From Saccoglossus kowalevskii (Eukaryota > Hemichordata > Enteropneusta > Harrimaniidae), in NCBI RefSeq assembly GCF_000003605.2, contig NW_003138360.1:7802-36023 (forward strand): a DNA stretch of 28,222 nt, written 5' to 3'. How positions within the stretch are numbered: the stretch's first letter is position 1; every line of letters begins with the position of its first letter. Below are positions 1 through 11,110 of this stretch, in pieces. Below the pieces are notes generated by a model. The model did no database searches, was not told the origin of the DNA, and saw only the letters and a program-made list of their open reading frames with translations. The position numbers and the translations under genes were made by a program.

Positions 1-142
1 TGTGTGTGCCTTATTTGACTGTAAAGTTAAAGTGACTTTCCCGATCCCGTACCTCAAGGGGACGTGATATAGAGACGAGACGAGTTCCCCCCCCCCCTGG
101 CAAGTGTGGAGAACCCGAGAGTACAGAAATTTCCCCCTGATA
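1..142 (+). mobile_element. 3' part of an LTR, truncated by the window edge
   Basis: This segment matches the last part of the solo LTR at 16530-17168 (about 17034-17168) in the same orientation, with small changes such as a longer C-run near 88-98. It ends in CCCTGATA where the solo LTR ends in CCCTGACA. The 5' part lies off the window. It is joined directly to an inverted fragment of the same LTR. Confidence 0.75.
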
Positions 143-493
143 GTACTCTCCAAGACCAACTCAAACTCTCTTTATTCATTTTCAAAACTCTAACCAATTA
201 CAATACATTTAAAAGACAATAAGGCGTAACCTTCAATCATACAGCCAATCACACTAAGTACTGAATACGTCATATCTTTTGATTAATCGTTCACTACATT
301 AATAACTACGAATACCAACTGTCAGAAATCGTAGTCAGAATAGCGACGGTTATCTCGTAATTAGTTCCAAATCACTGAGCCAAGTTCCGTCTAAAACTTC
401 AAATAGGCCTAAACGATGGCAGACATAACACAGCAATTCAGCTAATAACTAATTAAGTCGGCCAACAGATACACGAAAACTAATTCATGACAT
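143..493 (-). mobile_element. Inverted 5' part of the same LTR family
   Basis: The reverse complement of this stretch matches the 5' part of the solo LTR (about 16530-16866), including the TGTCATGAATT start at its right edge and the AATAAA region at its left. It sits head-on against the + fragment 1-142, so two pieces of one LTR family face each other. No protein-coding interior is present. Confidence 0.75.
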
Positions 494-1149
494 TACTGTC
501 ACACTGTTTGTGCTACGGAAAGTAACACAAAAGTTTCTCACTTTGAAAACAGCCATAATCTACAAACTCAGCCAACCAACGCGTACGCTTTCGTCGTGTT
601 CGAAAATCGAACATCTCCATGGCAATGTTTTATTGGGCGTCTTTGAAAGTATAAGATCTTGTGGTGACAGAGATATATTCGTAGAAATAGAACTCTGTGT
701 GGGGGATTGACCCGGGGATTGACCGCCCTCTTGTGACTTGGTGCGCCATGACACTCGAGGCTGAAACCAGTGGCGAATCCAGAAAAAGGCGGCGCGCTCC
801 TATTGACGGTCCGCGCACCTCCGGTAGGTTGGGTTTGTCAATTGATTTGTAATATTTTTTGCGGACTGAACCAGCAAAATTGTATCGTTGCAGAGGAACA
901 AAAGCGAGGCTTGGCTCCGTCACGTGATAAGAATGAATGAACGTATATATTTAAACATTTTATATACAATCAAAATTATTAAAAAATACATGCCTGAGAA
1001 AAAATAGCAACATTGAAGATAGTAATGATATATGTTATGGTAAATCCGACAAGCGCCATCTGTGACATACTAGTACTCGGCGGTGTTTATGTAATAGGAT
1101 TGTTAGGACGACTGCCAGTACATATGTATAAGTATATGTTGCTCTATAG
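494..1149. other. Spacer with no recognised gene
   Basis: Short open frames occur on both strands here, but none resembles a known family or has convincing exon borders. I see nothing further in it. Confidence 0.5.
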
Positions 1150-1437
1150 GTTACATTGTCGGCGGTAGAGGACTGCAACTATCTCTCTTGGCAAAGGAAA
1201 GACCTCGAGTGTTATTTAAAGAAGACCACTTCCATAAAAGGAATATTCGACAGCATCATTGGAAAAGACATATCCAAGAAATTGTTTGCTATGAACGAGT
1301 ACGCACTGAGCTTGGATGGAGACAACGAAAATGTGAAATGCATGGATGACGGGATGAATGTTACATCTGACAGCCAACCGACTCAGAAGCCTCATCCTCC
1401 AGCAACAAGGGGGAATAGCGGAGTGTCTCAGATATAG
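1150..1437 (+). CDS. Candidate orphan exon, function unknown
   Basis: An open frame of about 95 codons starts right after an acceptor-like site (CTCTATAG, 1142-1149) and contains no internal stop. The predicted peptide has a charged N-terminal half (SWQRKDLECYLKK) and a Pro/Thr/Ser-rich end (SQPTQKPHPPATRG). Oddly, the frame ends in TAG at 1435-1437, immediately followed by GTAAAG, a donor-like sequence. Either the stop is real and the next exon is untranslated, or this is a decayed exon, or the frame is chance. I do not recognise the protein. A second candidate exon lies 220 bases downstream. Confidence 0.3.
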   Translation, partial: VTLSAVEDCNYLSWQRKDLECYLKKTTSIKGIFDSIIGKDISKKLFAMNEYALSLDGDNENVKCMDDGMNVTSDSQPTQKPHPPATRGNSGVSQI

Positions 1438-1448
1438 GTAAAGTTACT

Positions 1449-1495
1449 TAAAGCCCATCTGGCGCATGCGCAGGTGACGACTCCCCCGCCTTAAT
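1449..1495. mobile_element. Short TTAA-flanked inverted-repeat remnant
   Basis: Bounded by TTAA at 1449-1452 and 1492-1495. The right half (GCATGCGCAGGTGACGACTC followed by CCCCGC) closely matches the right arm of the complete element at 14333-14459. The left arm is reduced to AAAGCCC, so this is an internally deleted copy. Confidence 0.6.
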
Positions 1496-1666
1496 AATTT
1501 CATTACATCGGAATTACGGAACAAATTATAACTTGTATGCACGTTACTATGGCGACGTACAAATTCGTCGTTATAGATTCCTGAGATTATTCGCTGTTGG
1601 ACATTATCCATACACACAGAGTAAAACAATTATACTTTTTGTTTATTTGTTTTTTCTGTCTGCCAG

Positions 1667-1815
1667 GAGCTATATCTGAAAAGAGTGAGTATTCTGATGA
1701 AGAGGAACGTCTGGGCAGAGGAAAAATTGAAGAAGAAGAAGAAACCAAAATTAAATCTCGTGCTTTTCCGAGTTATACCATTACGTGTTTAATACGAGAT
1801 GATATGAAGTCATGA
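1667..1815 (+). CDS. Candidate terminal exon, function unknown
   Basis: A pyrimidine-rich tract and an acceptor (TTTTTCTGTCTGCCAG) precede an open frame to a TGA at 1813-1815. In that frame the peptide is acidic (SEYSDEEERLGRG, then EEEEET) and ends DDMKS. Read in the phase set by the TAG-ending exon at 1150-1437, it would instead be lysine-rich and stop at about 1790. The two candidates therefore do not join into one clean reading frame. No family recognised. Confidence 0.22.
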
Positions 1816-1977
1816 TGACATCACAGTTGGTTTATATAGGGTTTATCTTATTATTTGTGTGTAGTTAGAATATAATAGTATATTTATTTAACAGAAGGGT
1901 GTGAATATATTGACAGTCACGTGTTAGTACCATTGTAGTGAAATGTGTGCGAGGGAATTGTCAAATATATGCTTGAA

Positions 1978-2001
1978 TATATATATATATATATATATAT
2001 A
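1978..2001. repeat. (AT)n microsatellite
   Basis: Uninterrupted AT dinucleotide run of about 12 units. Confidence 0.9.
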
Positions 2002-2305
2002 TGCTATTAAGTTATTTTCATGTCTAATTCATCAGTCACTCTTTAGCACAAAATCACCATTGCATTTTTCTGACTCGGTTTTATCACTATAGCAACAAGA
2101 AGCAATGTGTTGCTTATCGAAGCCAAGTGTCCTGTATGATATATGAAAAATGAGCCAAATTTCACAAAAAGCCAAAAATGAAAATACTATTCATGAATAT
2201 AATGATAAAATGTGGGGTATTTTTTGTTATGCAAACAGAACGTAGTACATTAAAGATCAACATACTAGACTACGAGAAATATGGCTTTGTAATACCCATT
2301 TATAT

Positions 2306-2350
2306 TATGTCGCGCCCTCTGGCGGCGAATTGCTCATATGACGTCATAGG
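2306..2350 (-). mobile_element. End of a GCGCCCTCT-family small transposon
   Basis: The reverse complement reads TGACGTCA, then a short spacer, then TTCGCCGCCAGAGGGCGCGA. This matches the right end of the element at 10321-10623. The other end of this copy was not located. Confidence 0.5.
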
Positions 2351-2453
2351 GACAACTGTGATAGGTTGTGTAGTCGTTCGTCATATTTTATTAAAATTGT
2401 TTATTAATTGACGTCGACTAAAAATTATGTCCGTACGTCACATGTGAGCGTTT

Positions 2454-2473
2454 CGTCACTAAACGCATATGAA
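2454..2473. repeat. 20-base dispersed repeat, copy 1
   Basis: CGTCACTAAACGCATATGAA, repeated at 3558-3577 with one mismatch. It is likely part of a larger degenerate spacer repeat. Confidence 0.6.
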
Positions 2474-3522
2474 TGATAATATCAGGTTTTATCCTGAGGT
2501 GGCATACATATACCCACCAGGAGGAAGTTGCTTGACAAATATTTTCATTTGCATATATTAATATTCATGGAAATGAACAAATAATCTTTTCTGTAATACT
2601 GTGCCAAAATGTTTTCCGAATACCAATATAGTAGTTCTAAATTAATGAAAAATAATAGAAAAACTGATGCAAAAGTTTTTTGTAGACGCCTTTTTGGTCA
2701 GAATCCAGAAAACATTTATTTTTAACGCAATCATAGCAAGTTACGAAATTCATGCAGAATGCAGAGGCAAGTTGATAATTCACTCTTTATTGCTCAAAAT
2801 TGCACATAATGTTTTCAATAACTCAAGTTTAAAAGTGACAAGTTACCTAATACGCAATTTCAAATGGAACAATTTGAACGTAATAAAATCACGCGTGGAA
2901 ACTATCCCTGCAAGAAACTACTAGCGCCGACTAGTTGTCGACTGAATTGTTTTGCAAGACACAATTTTAGAACCTGTATATTTCTATGTAATGTTTCCAA
3001 TTTTTGTTGAGAATTATATTATTAAATTATATAAAAGCAATTGCTGAAATGATTTCATATATTCGAAAAAAGGAAGTTGTTAGCCTACAGATGATTGACC
3101 TTGAAACATTCCATTCAGATCGTACGGTGTCCTCTATGCCAGTCTCCCTCTGCATATACCCGATGGCATATAATGGCCCCAAAAAATCACACATCCTACT
3201 ACTGTTTTGAGGTTTACCTTTGCTATCAATGACAATTTCTCTATTTATATATTCCAATGCAAAACATGGCATTAGATAAAATAAGATAAATTATTGCTGT
3301 TGCTAGGACAACAACACCCTGTAAATACTAGGGTGTGTAACCTGAGAGGGCGCTATGCCAACTGTGTCAGACGAGCAGCTGACTATAAATAATCTGAAGT
3401 TTTCGAGGTCACGCAGCCAGAATCCATATGTTGCCAGCCATATCAGTCAGTGACTGAAATCATAATATAAAATCTAACGACCCTTGTACAACACTATCAT
3501 AACTCACTCGTATATTTATTGG

Positions 3523-3577
3523 ACAACTGTCCAAATGTCATTTAAAGGTCATCGGTCCGTCACTAGACGCATATGAA
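3523..3577. repeat. Spacer repeat with AAAGGTCAT, copy 1
   Basis: Bases 3523-3552 recur at 3743-3772 with 2 differences in 30; both contain CATTTAAAGGTCAT. Bases 3558-3577 are the second copy of the 20-base repeat first seen at 2454. AAAGGTCA resembles a nuclear-receptor half-site, but nothing here shows that it is used. Confidence 0.6.
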
Positions 3578-3742
3578 AAAAAGGTATTAGAAGTCTTTGT
3601 GATATTAATAAAACCTTCGCCACGCAAAACTTACGTCATTATAAAAAATAGTTTTCCTCAAACAAGTGATTTGACTGATTTGGAAATACTTTAATTGTTG
3701 ACTTTGTGATCAATAATAATACAAGGTTGTATCGCATTTTGA

Positions 3743-3772
3743 ACAACTCTACAAATGTCATTTAAAGGTCAT
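3743..3772. repeat. Spacer repeat with AAAGGTCAT, copy 2
   Basis: A 30-base near-copy of 3523-3552, 220 bases away in the same orientation. Confidence 0.6.
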
Positions 3773-4677
3773 TTATAATTTGTCCGTTCGGTCGCTATAT
3801 ACCGTGGCTATTACAACAGGTGGTCCAGTGATGCGCTGTAACTACAGCGCGGATTTATAACGGGGTAAGTTACACATTTTATGTATTCTAAGCACGCTGT
3901 TATGTTGAGTAAGGCGTATACACATTTTGAGTCTGGGCAGTGCGTTGACCATTACAGCATTATTAAAACACCGATTATATCAGGACACACACGTCCCATC
4001 TCCGTGACTCCCAAACCTCACACCCAAATATTACATTGGACCATTGCATTAAAGGAATGCACTCACGTAACGATATTATAGTGCGAACAAAGCGTAGAAC
4101 ATATACGCATGTAGGCTTCGCAAACCGCGCATTTGTGATTAAAGAAATAGGAAATATGCTTATCAATTAGTTCCTGTGTAGCGTTGCCATTTCATGTTAG
4201 TAAACAACAAAAAGACAGCATGCCAGCACGATTACTAAAATTAACCGTGATGCCAGTATTTAGAATGGGAATGGGTTTCGATGTGACGTGCGTTGAGGGG
4301 TTTGGGTTTGCGTTGGGGGAGGCAATATCATTACGCGGCAGGAAAAACGTAGAGACGAAATAATACCTGGTAAATACAATTGATCAAGACTAAAGGCAAA
4401 AATGGACAGGACATGCATAAAAACATGAGTTGGGCCTGAAATAGGTTATCTCAAAGGTCCATCGGTGTCTGTATATTTGAGGTCAGTTAGGCTAACGTTG
4501 CAACTGTCGCGGTATTTGGAACACGACAGAGTGTATACATGTACAAATTTGAACCTGTGACACAGGTATATTTCGAGTGGGGGATACGGGGGATACACTG
4601 AATTACGCCAACGAAAGGAAAAGAACTATGTGGTCTGCAATATGTAATTTGTTTCCAGTGCTTTATTTAGAACCAAC

Positions 4678-7600
4678 ATGACGACACAGCAACCACGACA
4701 GATCTGCGTAATTGGTGCCGGTGTGATCGGCCTTAGTACCGCCGTTAATATAATAGAAACCATACCAGATGTGGAAGTCACGGTAATCGCCGAACGTTTC
4801 TCCCCAAACACGACGAGTGATGTCGCTGCTGGGATATGGCTGCCACCCGATGCACGCGCGGAGCATGAGTTGGGCGAAGACGTACAGCGAATTAAGTATG
4901 GTTTTGTGTATTTTTTCAACAACAACAAATATATTTATTTCACACAGAAACGATCTTGTTATTTTTCTTCTAACCGGTTAAGTCATATACGACTATTAAT
5001 ATCGAATTAAAGCGGGAGGGTCGTCACCTGCGCACGCGCGGGAATTGAGTCCCAAGCCTTTGCGTTATATTTCAAAGTCGGCGATTACCGTCCGATATCA
5101 TTTTCATCATAAATTGGCTGCCATAAATTAAGACAATTAATAATAAACACATATTTCCTGTTTTCCTTAAAATTGCCAACCAACATAAAATATTGTTTGA
5201 AATATACACTCTACAGGAAGTGGTGTTTAGACTCACGTCGGCACATCCAAAGGTTACACAACAGTGAGGACGCGGCTGCAGCAGGGGTACAACTTATATC
5301 AGGATTTCATCTTTTTGAGAAACCTGAATATTCGCACGAGGTATGATAATAATTTGTAGCATTATTAAACAATCATTTGAATTGTTCTTTTAATGATCAA
5401 TGATTTCACGCGAAAGATTGTGATCATATAAATATTTATATACAAACTAAATGGTACTTTTTTCACATACAGGCTATATATGATAAAGACTTACTTTTCG
5501 GATATCAGATGTTGACAGGAACAAATAGAACGCCATTTCCACAATTTAGGTATATATAAATATATATATATATATTGGTATATATATTTAGATACATGTA
5601 TTATTCATTGTAATCTACAGTATATGTACATGGCAGGATCTATGCACGATTTACTTGGTGACGTCATAATTCTACACAAGCATGAATCTCCTGGTTATAG
5701 AAGACAACACAAACTATCCAGTCTTGTTGTCATCTGTTCCTATGGACATTGTAGGCTAATATTCTTTTGTAGATACATAATAATATACGAAATCAAATCT
5801 TCGTTCTTCAACTCTCAGTCGTATTGTGCCACATCGTTTTAAACTTGTTTTGTTTTGTTTTGTTTGCCCTAGAAATGGGTCTACTTTCACAACGTATATT
5901 GTCGAATGTGGCATATATTTGCCATGGTTGATGGCCAGGTAGGTCTTACTCCAATCTACTAGTACATGACGTAAGAGCTTTTTTTTATTACGATTACCCA
6001 AGTTAGATCATTCGTTTCTATGTCAGGGTACATAAAATCGAAAGACAAGCCTGAGTTTCAATGATGCACAATATCATGTTTTATCACGGACCTACAATTC
6101 CATGGCAACGTAAAACAGCTTTGTGTTTTATGTTACAGTATCGTATTTCGAAAACAAACTTTAAATGCTAAAAATTATTACCAAATAGCTATTTTTAGAT
6201 CAGTTCTATATAACACAGTGTTAATTAGCCTTATTCGTCATTTTTAAAAAGAAAAGGAAAATACCCCATCCTCACCTGTCACGAAATATACTTGTTTCAT
6301 CCTGCGTTGCCAGCCAACAATTTGAGATATGACGTAATATTTCCATCATAGGGTAATGATATCGGAAAGGCGTTCTAATAGCCACTAAAATGGCTGCCAT
6401 TTATTAAATCTATCATCATTTTCTTGACAAAGATGCTGTTGACGTTAAACCTAACATCATTATGGTAGCCGAGAGTATAATCGCAAAATGGATAAATTTG
6501 TGATTAAGTTTCTACCATAAGTAGTATTGAAAAAAACAAACAGTGAAATCATGTCATAGTTTACCATAAAAGACCGCATTGTGATATTCCTCTATAATGG
6601 AGTGTTTTTTTCATTCGATAGGTTCACAAGTCGAGGTGGACATATCATAAAACAGAAAGTTAATTCCTTGGAGGAACTGGTGGACAGATTTGATTTGGTA
6701 GTCACGTGTGTTGGTCTTGGAGCAAAGCCGTTGCTAGGCGATAGCTCCATGGTCGCTGTGCGCGGTCAGCTCATCAAGGTGAGACTCACAGCGTGTATAT
6801 TTGTCATCAGGGGTGTATTTCAATTAAATTGTTTATCAGAATATATTATGAGGTTATTACGAGGATACCGAAAAGTATACACTAAGACAATGGAGCTGAG
6901 GTCGATGCGACGTCGTACTGTCTGAGTGCATACTTTGCGGTATCCTCGTAATAACCTTGTAATACATCTTTTCCTCCCAATTATGGGAATGCCGAAATCC
7001 AAAAAGTTTAGAACGTTTCCTAATTTATGGTAGGATGAAAATACCCCGTAAAATACCGCAAAATTACGGCACGCTGTAACTTATAGCGTTACGGTGACAG
7101 ATGTATAATAATAATATTTAAGGCATAGGCAATTTAAATCATTTACTGGACGTAATTCAATTGGAACGAATTACGTTAATCGCAAATACCTAGTTTGTGA
7201 ACAATGCATGCATGCACACTTGCATCAGTGAGATATTTAATCTTGTAGTATCAAAAAATATTACCATTCAACATGATAATAGGCCATTCAACATAACGTC
7301 GGGAGGATATATGCAAATAAACTCTGGTGAGAAAAACGTTTCTGGGAATATACATTTGAAACGTATTATCATAAAATTAAATATAAAATGCTAAACATGT
7401 TTGTACCCATGGGACTATACTCAAAAGAATTTCCCAACATGTATTTAATTTTAAAAATATTTGTAGTACATGCTCAATATGTAGCGTATTTTATTGCATG
7501 TAAATGGCACAACGAACACATACATACGTTCAAAGGAGGTACATAATACGTTTCACGTGCTTTCACGTGGTGATTGATAATACCTTTTGATCTGTACTCG

Positions 7601-9532
7601 TGGAAAAAATATTGATAATATTTGGGATGAATAGTTATTCACTTATTCGTTGTATTTCTTTGTTTAAATAAATCATTTAACAAATTAAACACCTAAATAC
7701 ATGTGATTTCGGGTCGCAATATTTCAGCAATGGTAAATGCAAAATATTGATTTTAATTGCAAAATATTACGACCTAAAATACACCACCTTAAATATATAA
7801 AAGTTCTTATGTAAATTATTGGTATAGACTAAAAAGCAGACGCACACTACGTCGTTATAAGCAATAGTGTGCATTGTGTCATAATTTCTGTTTTAGGTCA
7901 AGGCACCGTGGTGCAAGAACTTCGTACGTGTCTTTGGTAGCCCCATGGAGCAAACATGTGCTTACATTTACCCGGGGTGAGTCTTTACATATATCCTAAC
8001 TCGCTTTCAGTCAGAATGTTGCGAACAATCGTAAATACTAGTATATACAAACATTAAGGCGCGGTAGTCGTCGCGCGGCGCGTGTTCGAATTTCATGTAA
8101 ACAAACAACGCATTTTACACGCGTTGTATACGTCGCTATACATCTCATATCGAACAAGATGTGGCACGACGACTGCCGCCCATTAATTTTATCAGCCCTG
8201 AAATGACATTGAAACAAGTACTAGTAACACATACCTACAAGTATATACTCTACGCATGCGTAGTAAGTGGCACGAACTTGCTTTCGTTTCAGCATGCGCA
8301 ATAAATAGATCTTTTACAAAACTTGATCCACAAAAAATTTAGACCGTTCGTCGAATACGCGTATAGTATTATAGCTGCATACCTATGCCTTGCATATAGT
8401 ACTGTAATTTACAGTGTCACTTGTTTTAGTTTCACGCTCCATGGCCGTGATTCCATGAGGATTTGGTGAACATGCACAGCATGGAAACCCGTTATCAATT
8501 TTGTTCTATTCCTGATAGAATAAATCATGTAAGTTTAGGTGGAACTAATCAAGAAAATTACTGTAGCGAAGAAAACGACCAACAAGATATTGACAGAATA
8601 TGGAAAAACTGCATTTCAGTAATTCCGGCGTTAAAGGTACGTGTATCTTTTATGCCACAATCGCTATGCATTGATACATTGGGTTATTGCCAAAGAATTA
8701 TTTTTTTGTTTGATTTTTACTACCGTGAAAAATGTATTTTATTTTATTTTTTCATTTTATAGAACACAGAGTCGCGTTATACAGCAGGTCTACGTCCAGT
8801 AAGGAAACGTGGTGTTAGGTTAGAACCGGAATCATTCCAGTATGGGCAAAAGTCAATTAAGGTGAAACCCTACATATATTTTAATTATTGTGAAGTTTAT
8901 ACCGAATTATCCAATTATTCATACCTTTAATAAGAATACAGTTAGTCTTCCTCCGGCGACTGTAAAAACTATCACGACGCATTGCGTTTGACACGTGTTC
9001 CAAGCGACGTATACAGCCTGAGTGCGTTGTTTATTTCACTCAAAAATCGATCGCTTCCTATGTTAGATACTGTAGATCGTTTAACAATAATTCATTACAT
9101 GCCGTTGTTATTTTATTAGCTACGCCTTTCCACAGTATATCATTGTGGGCTACGAATGGTGCGTGCACTATTGCTAATGATGCCTATCACGGGACAGGGA
9201 GATATACTACCCTGACGATAACTCGGATATTTAACTTCCCATTAGTGTATACCCACTGTGGAGACCGCGTCTGGACGCCCCGTTAAAGGCTTCGCAAACT
9301 GTAATAAACTCTCTGTGAACACCAATAATTTGTTTATTTGGCGCGCAGACACAAGATTCTCATTTTAAGATGTCCTGTTGTTATTTTCTCTCATTGTCTT
9401 TAGGTTGTTCATAATTATGGTCATGGAAGTTATGGTGTTATTGTACACTGGGGATGTGCAATAGAAGCAACTCAACTGGTGGCTAGACAACTGGATTCAC
9501 TGAAACGCTCCCAAATTAAGTCAAATTTGTGA
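4678..9532 (+). CDS. DDO: D-aspartate oxidase-like flavoenzyme, copy A (9 exons)
   Basis: FAD-dependent D-amino-acid oxidase family: oxidative deamination of (acidic) D-amino acids to the 2-oxo acid, ammonia and H2O2, normally in peroxisomes. Exons: 4678-4895, 5217-5340, 5473-5549, 5873-5938, 6622-6778, 7897-7976, 8519-8636, 8763-8861, 9404-9532; all GT/AG, 1068 bases, 355 residues (human DDO 341). Intron phases are 2,0,2,2,0,2,0,0. The N-terminus has the dinucleotide-binding motif [12 protein letters not shown], then [10 protein letters not shown]. The family signature near the C-terminus is [11 protein letters not shown]...HWGCA, with Ser at the mammalian DDO Ser308 position. GLRP supplies Arg278, and FVR the Arg216 equivalent. 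The Arg237 equivalent in GGTR is Asn here (GGTNQENY). The C-terminus is SNL, a PTS1-type signal. Start chosen because the ATG precedes the FAD motif at family-typical distance. The paralogue at 12145 follows in tandem. Confidence 0.94.
5007..5066 (+). mobile_element. TTAA-flanked small transposon, one end, in intron 1 of copy A
   Basis: TTAA (5007-5010) followed by AGCGGGAGGGTCGTCACCTG and on to CCCAAGC matches the left arm of the element at 14333-14459 almost exactly. The opposite arm and second TTAA are missing. The right limit is approximate. Confidence 0.65.
5551..5591. repeat. AT-rich microsatellite in intron 3 of copy A
   Basis: Interrupted TA/ATA repeats immediately after the exon 3 donor. 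Confidence 0.8.
6851..6957. mobile_element. Near-perfect 107-base palindrome in intron 5 of copy A
   Basis: The left arm AGGTTATTACGAGGATACCG is mirrored exactly by CGGTATCCTCGTAATAACCT at the right end. Complementarity continues inward with a few mismatches (AAAGTATACACTAAGACA against TGTCTGAGTGCATACTTTG). It fits a foldback-type small transposon. No clear target duplication was identified. Confidence 0.75.
8054..8186. mobile_element. TTAA-flanked MITE, GGGCGG family, in intron 6 of copy A
   Basis: TTAA at both ends (8054-8057 and 8183-8186). The left arm GGCGCGGTAGTCGTCGCG is imperfectly inverted at the right end (CACGACGACTGCCGCCCA). TTAA target choice is typical of piggyBac-type transposons; no transposase is present. 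Confidence 0.65.
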
Positions 9533-9596
9533 AGAAGAAAGAAGAAGAAAATACTTTTGTCACGTAATATCGTATTGTTGGAATGATATTCCAAAA

Positions 9597-9602
9597 AATA
9601 AA
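9597..9602 (+). terminator. Polyadenylation signal of oxidase copy A
   Basis: AATAAA 65 bases after the TGA stop of copy A, at the usual position for a short 3' untranslated region. Confidence 0.7.
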
Positions 9603-10320
9603 GTTAATTGGAAAGAATTACAGTTGTTGTTTTAATGAAGAATTTATTAAAATGAGTGTTCTATGAATATTTGAGTATTTGTTGTTAATCGTGTACAAAT
9701 CCAAACGTAATTTTTTCACCACTTTATGAGTGAAGTGAATATTTCAATTGAAACGACAATCAGAGACCATAAAAATAAAATCATTTGTTTTGGTGTTGTC
9801 ATTGTGATTGTATGACAGACACAACAACAAAATAGTAACTTTAGGCACACACTCAAACAAATTCGAATGACATATGTCCGAGATTTTGACTCAAAGATTA
9901 GTACGAGGATACATTAAAGTCAAGTTGTAGGACAGATCTATTTTTTCTATTTTTTCTAGAGTGCAGGTGTGACCTGCCTGTCAGGTCTGAATAACATATG
10001 TAACCCCAAATCGAGGTCTAACTCGGTAATGAAAACGGATATCAAAAAACAAAAAATAACTTTGGTCCCACACTCGAGCTGAGTAGAATGAGATATGTCC
10101 AAGGTCTTTACTCCAAAATTTGTGTATGGATGGATGGATGGATGTACAGTAGGTACCGTATATTCACGTAGTGACATCATCACATACACATATTTATAAA
10201 TAAATGTTGCTGACAGTATCTGGAATCAAATTAATCATTGGTAACTATTATTGTGCCACGTAAATAGACCTGAATAGTAACAATTTGTAAGTCAATATAT
10301 ATACACCGTTTATGTCAATT

Positions 10321-10623
10321 GCGCCCTCTAGCGACGAATAACTTCACATGGTCGATTGTTTTGATAAAAAATATATTATATTTATATTTACTAGTATATA
10401 TATATATTCTAAATGACAAAAAGGGCATAGACGATCTTCCAAGAAGTAGTGAGACTGCGATACAGAAATACGCCTGCTTTGTCAGGGCGGAAATAAAAAC
10501 ATGTCATTTTGCTGATAGAAAGAAACTTTGAATTTTATTCTTATCTTCCGGGGGAAATGGTCTATTGCTTCCATCATCTACGCCATTTTGACGTCACAGA
10601 AGCACTTCGCCACTAGAGGGCGC
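10321..10623. mobile_element. 303-base MITE with GCGCCCTCTAG termini
   Basis: Starts GCGCCCTCTAGCGACGAA and ends TTCGCCACTAGAGGGCGC, terminal inverted repeats matching over the outer 11 bases and imperfectly beyond. TGACGTCA lies just inside the right end. Related ends occur near 2306, 17490 and 21265. It is non-coding. Confidence 0.65.
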
Positions 10624-10805
10624 GACCTATAATAAAGGTGTATATCACTCGTATTCTTGATCAGAGATATTCAAGTTGCTTTCCTATGTAATTTAAACAA
10701 GTATCAGTGACCTTATATGTTGCCGAACTAAGACTCACTAAGTAAATTATCAATCCGTATTCCACCCACGAGTTTCGTTGCGAGTGGGTGAAATCCCCAT
10801 AGACT

Positions 10806-11110
10806 TTAAAGGGCGGCAATCGTAGCGCTGCGCATATGCGACATTTGTGTTTATAACAATGATTTTCCCACAACCCAGCGCGCTCTTCTAATGACAATCA
10901 TCACAAGTATGAGGTTTGACCTAGGGGCGACTTGCACTAATTACCGCCGGTGATTCTTTCGATACATTCCAATCACCTAAAAATACCTAATTAAAACTTC
11001 GTAACGTCTCAGTTTGTACTCGTTGATCTGCGCAACAGTCAAAGTCGCCATCTTTTTTATATCATGAGACCCATATATCTCGCGCATGCGTGGCGCGACG
11101 ACACCTTTAA
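10806..11110. mobile_element. Possible TTAA-flanked element, GGGCGG family
   Basis: The left end TTAAAGGGCGGCAATCG resembles the elements at 8054 and 13129. A plausible inverted right end, GGCGCGACGACACCTTTAA, finishes at 11110. The two ends are further apart than in the other copies, so they may belong to different insertions. Confidence 0.4.

Larger units (their letters stand above)
1816..4677. other. Upstream spacer of oxidase copy A
   Basis: No gene recognised. It holds an AT microsatellite (1978-2001), a transposon end near 2306-2350, and dispersed short repeats between 2454 and 3772. The last part should contain the promoter and any 5' untranslated exon of copy A. An acceptor-like TTTCCAG lies about 25 bases before its ATG, so an untranslated first exon is possible. 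I could not place a TATA box with confidence. Confidence 0.5.

Noticed and set aside
1444..1629. Minus-strand open frame sharing RGSRHLRMR with one at 14271-14480
   Set aside because: The shared peptide is just translation of the TTAA-flanked inverted-repeat element found at both places.
5624..5842. Open frame after TCTACAG in copy A as exon 4
   Set aside because: Its translation does not resemble the family and in the required phase it meets a stop. The exon at 5873-5938 restores the conserved FTTY...YLPWL segment and has the same length as in copy B.
8463..8518. ATG upstream of exon 7 of copy A as an independent small gene start
   Set aside because: The conserved oxidase sequence begins after the acceptor at 8517-8518; the preceding codons are intron.
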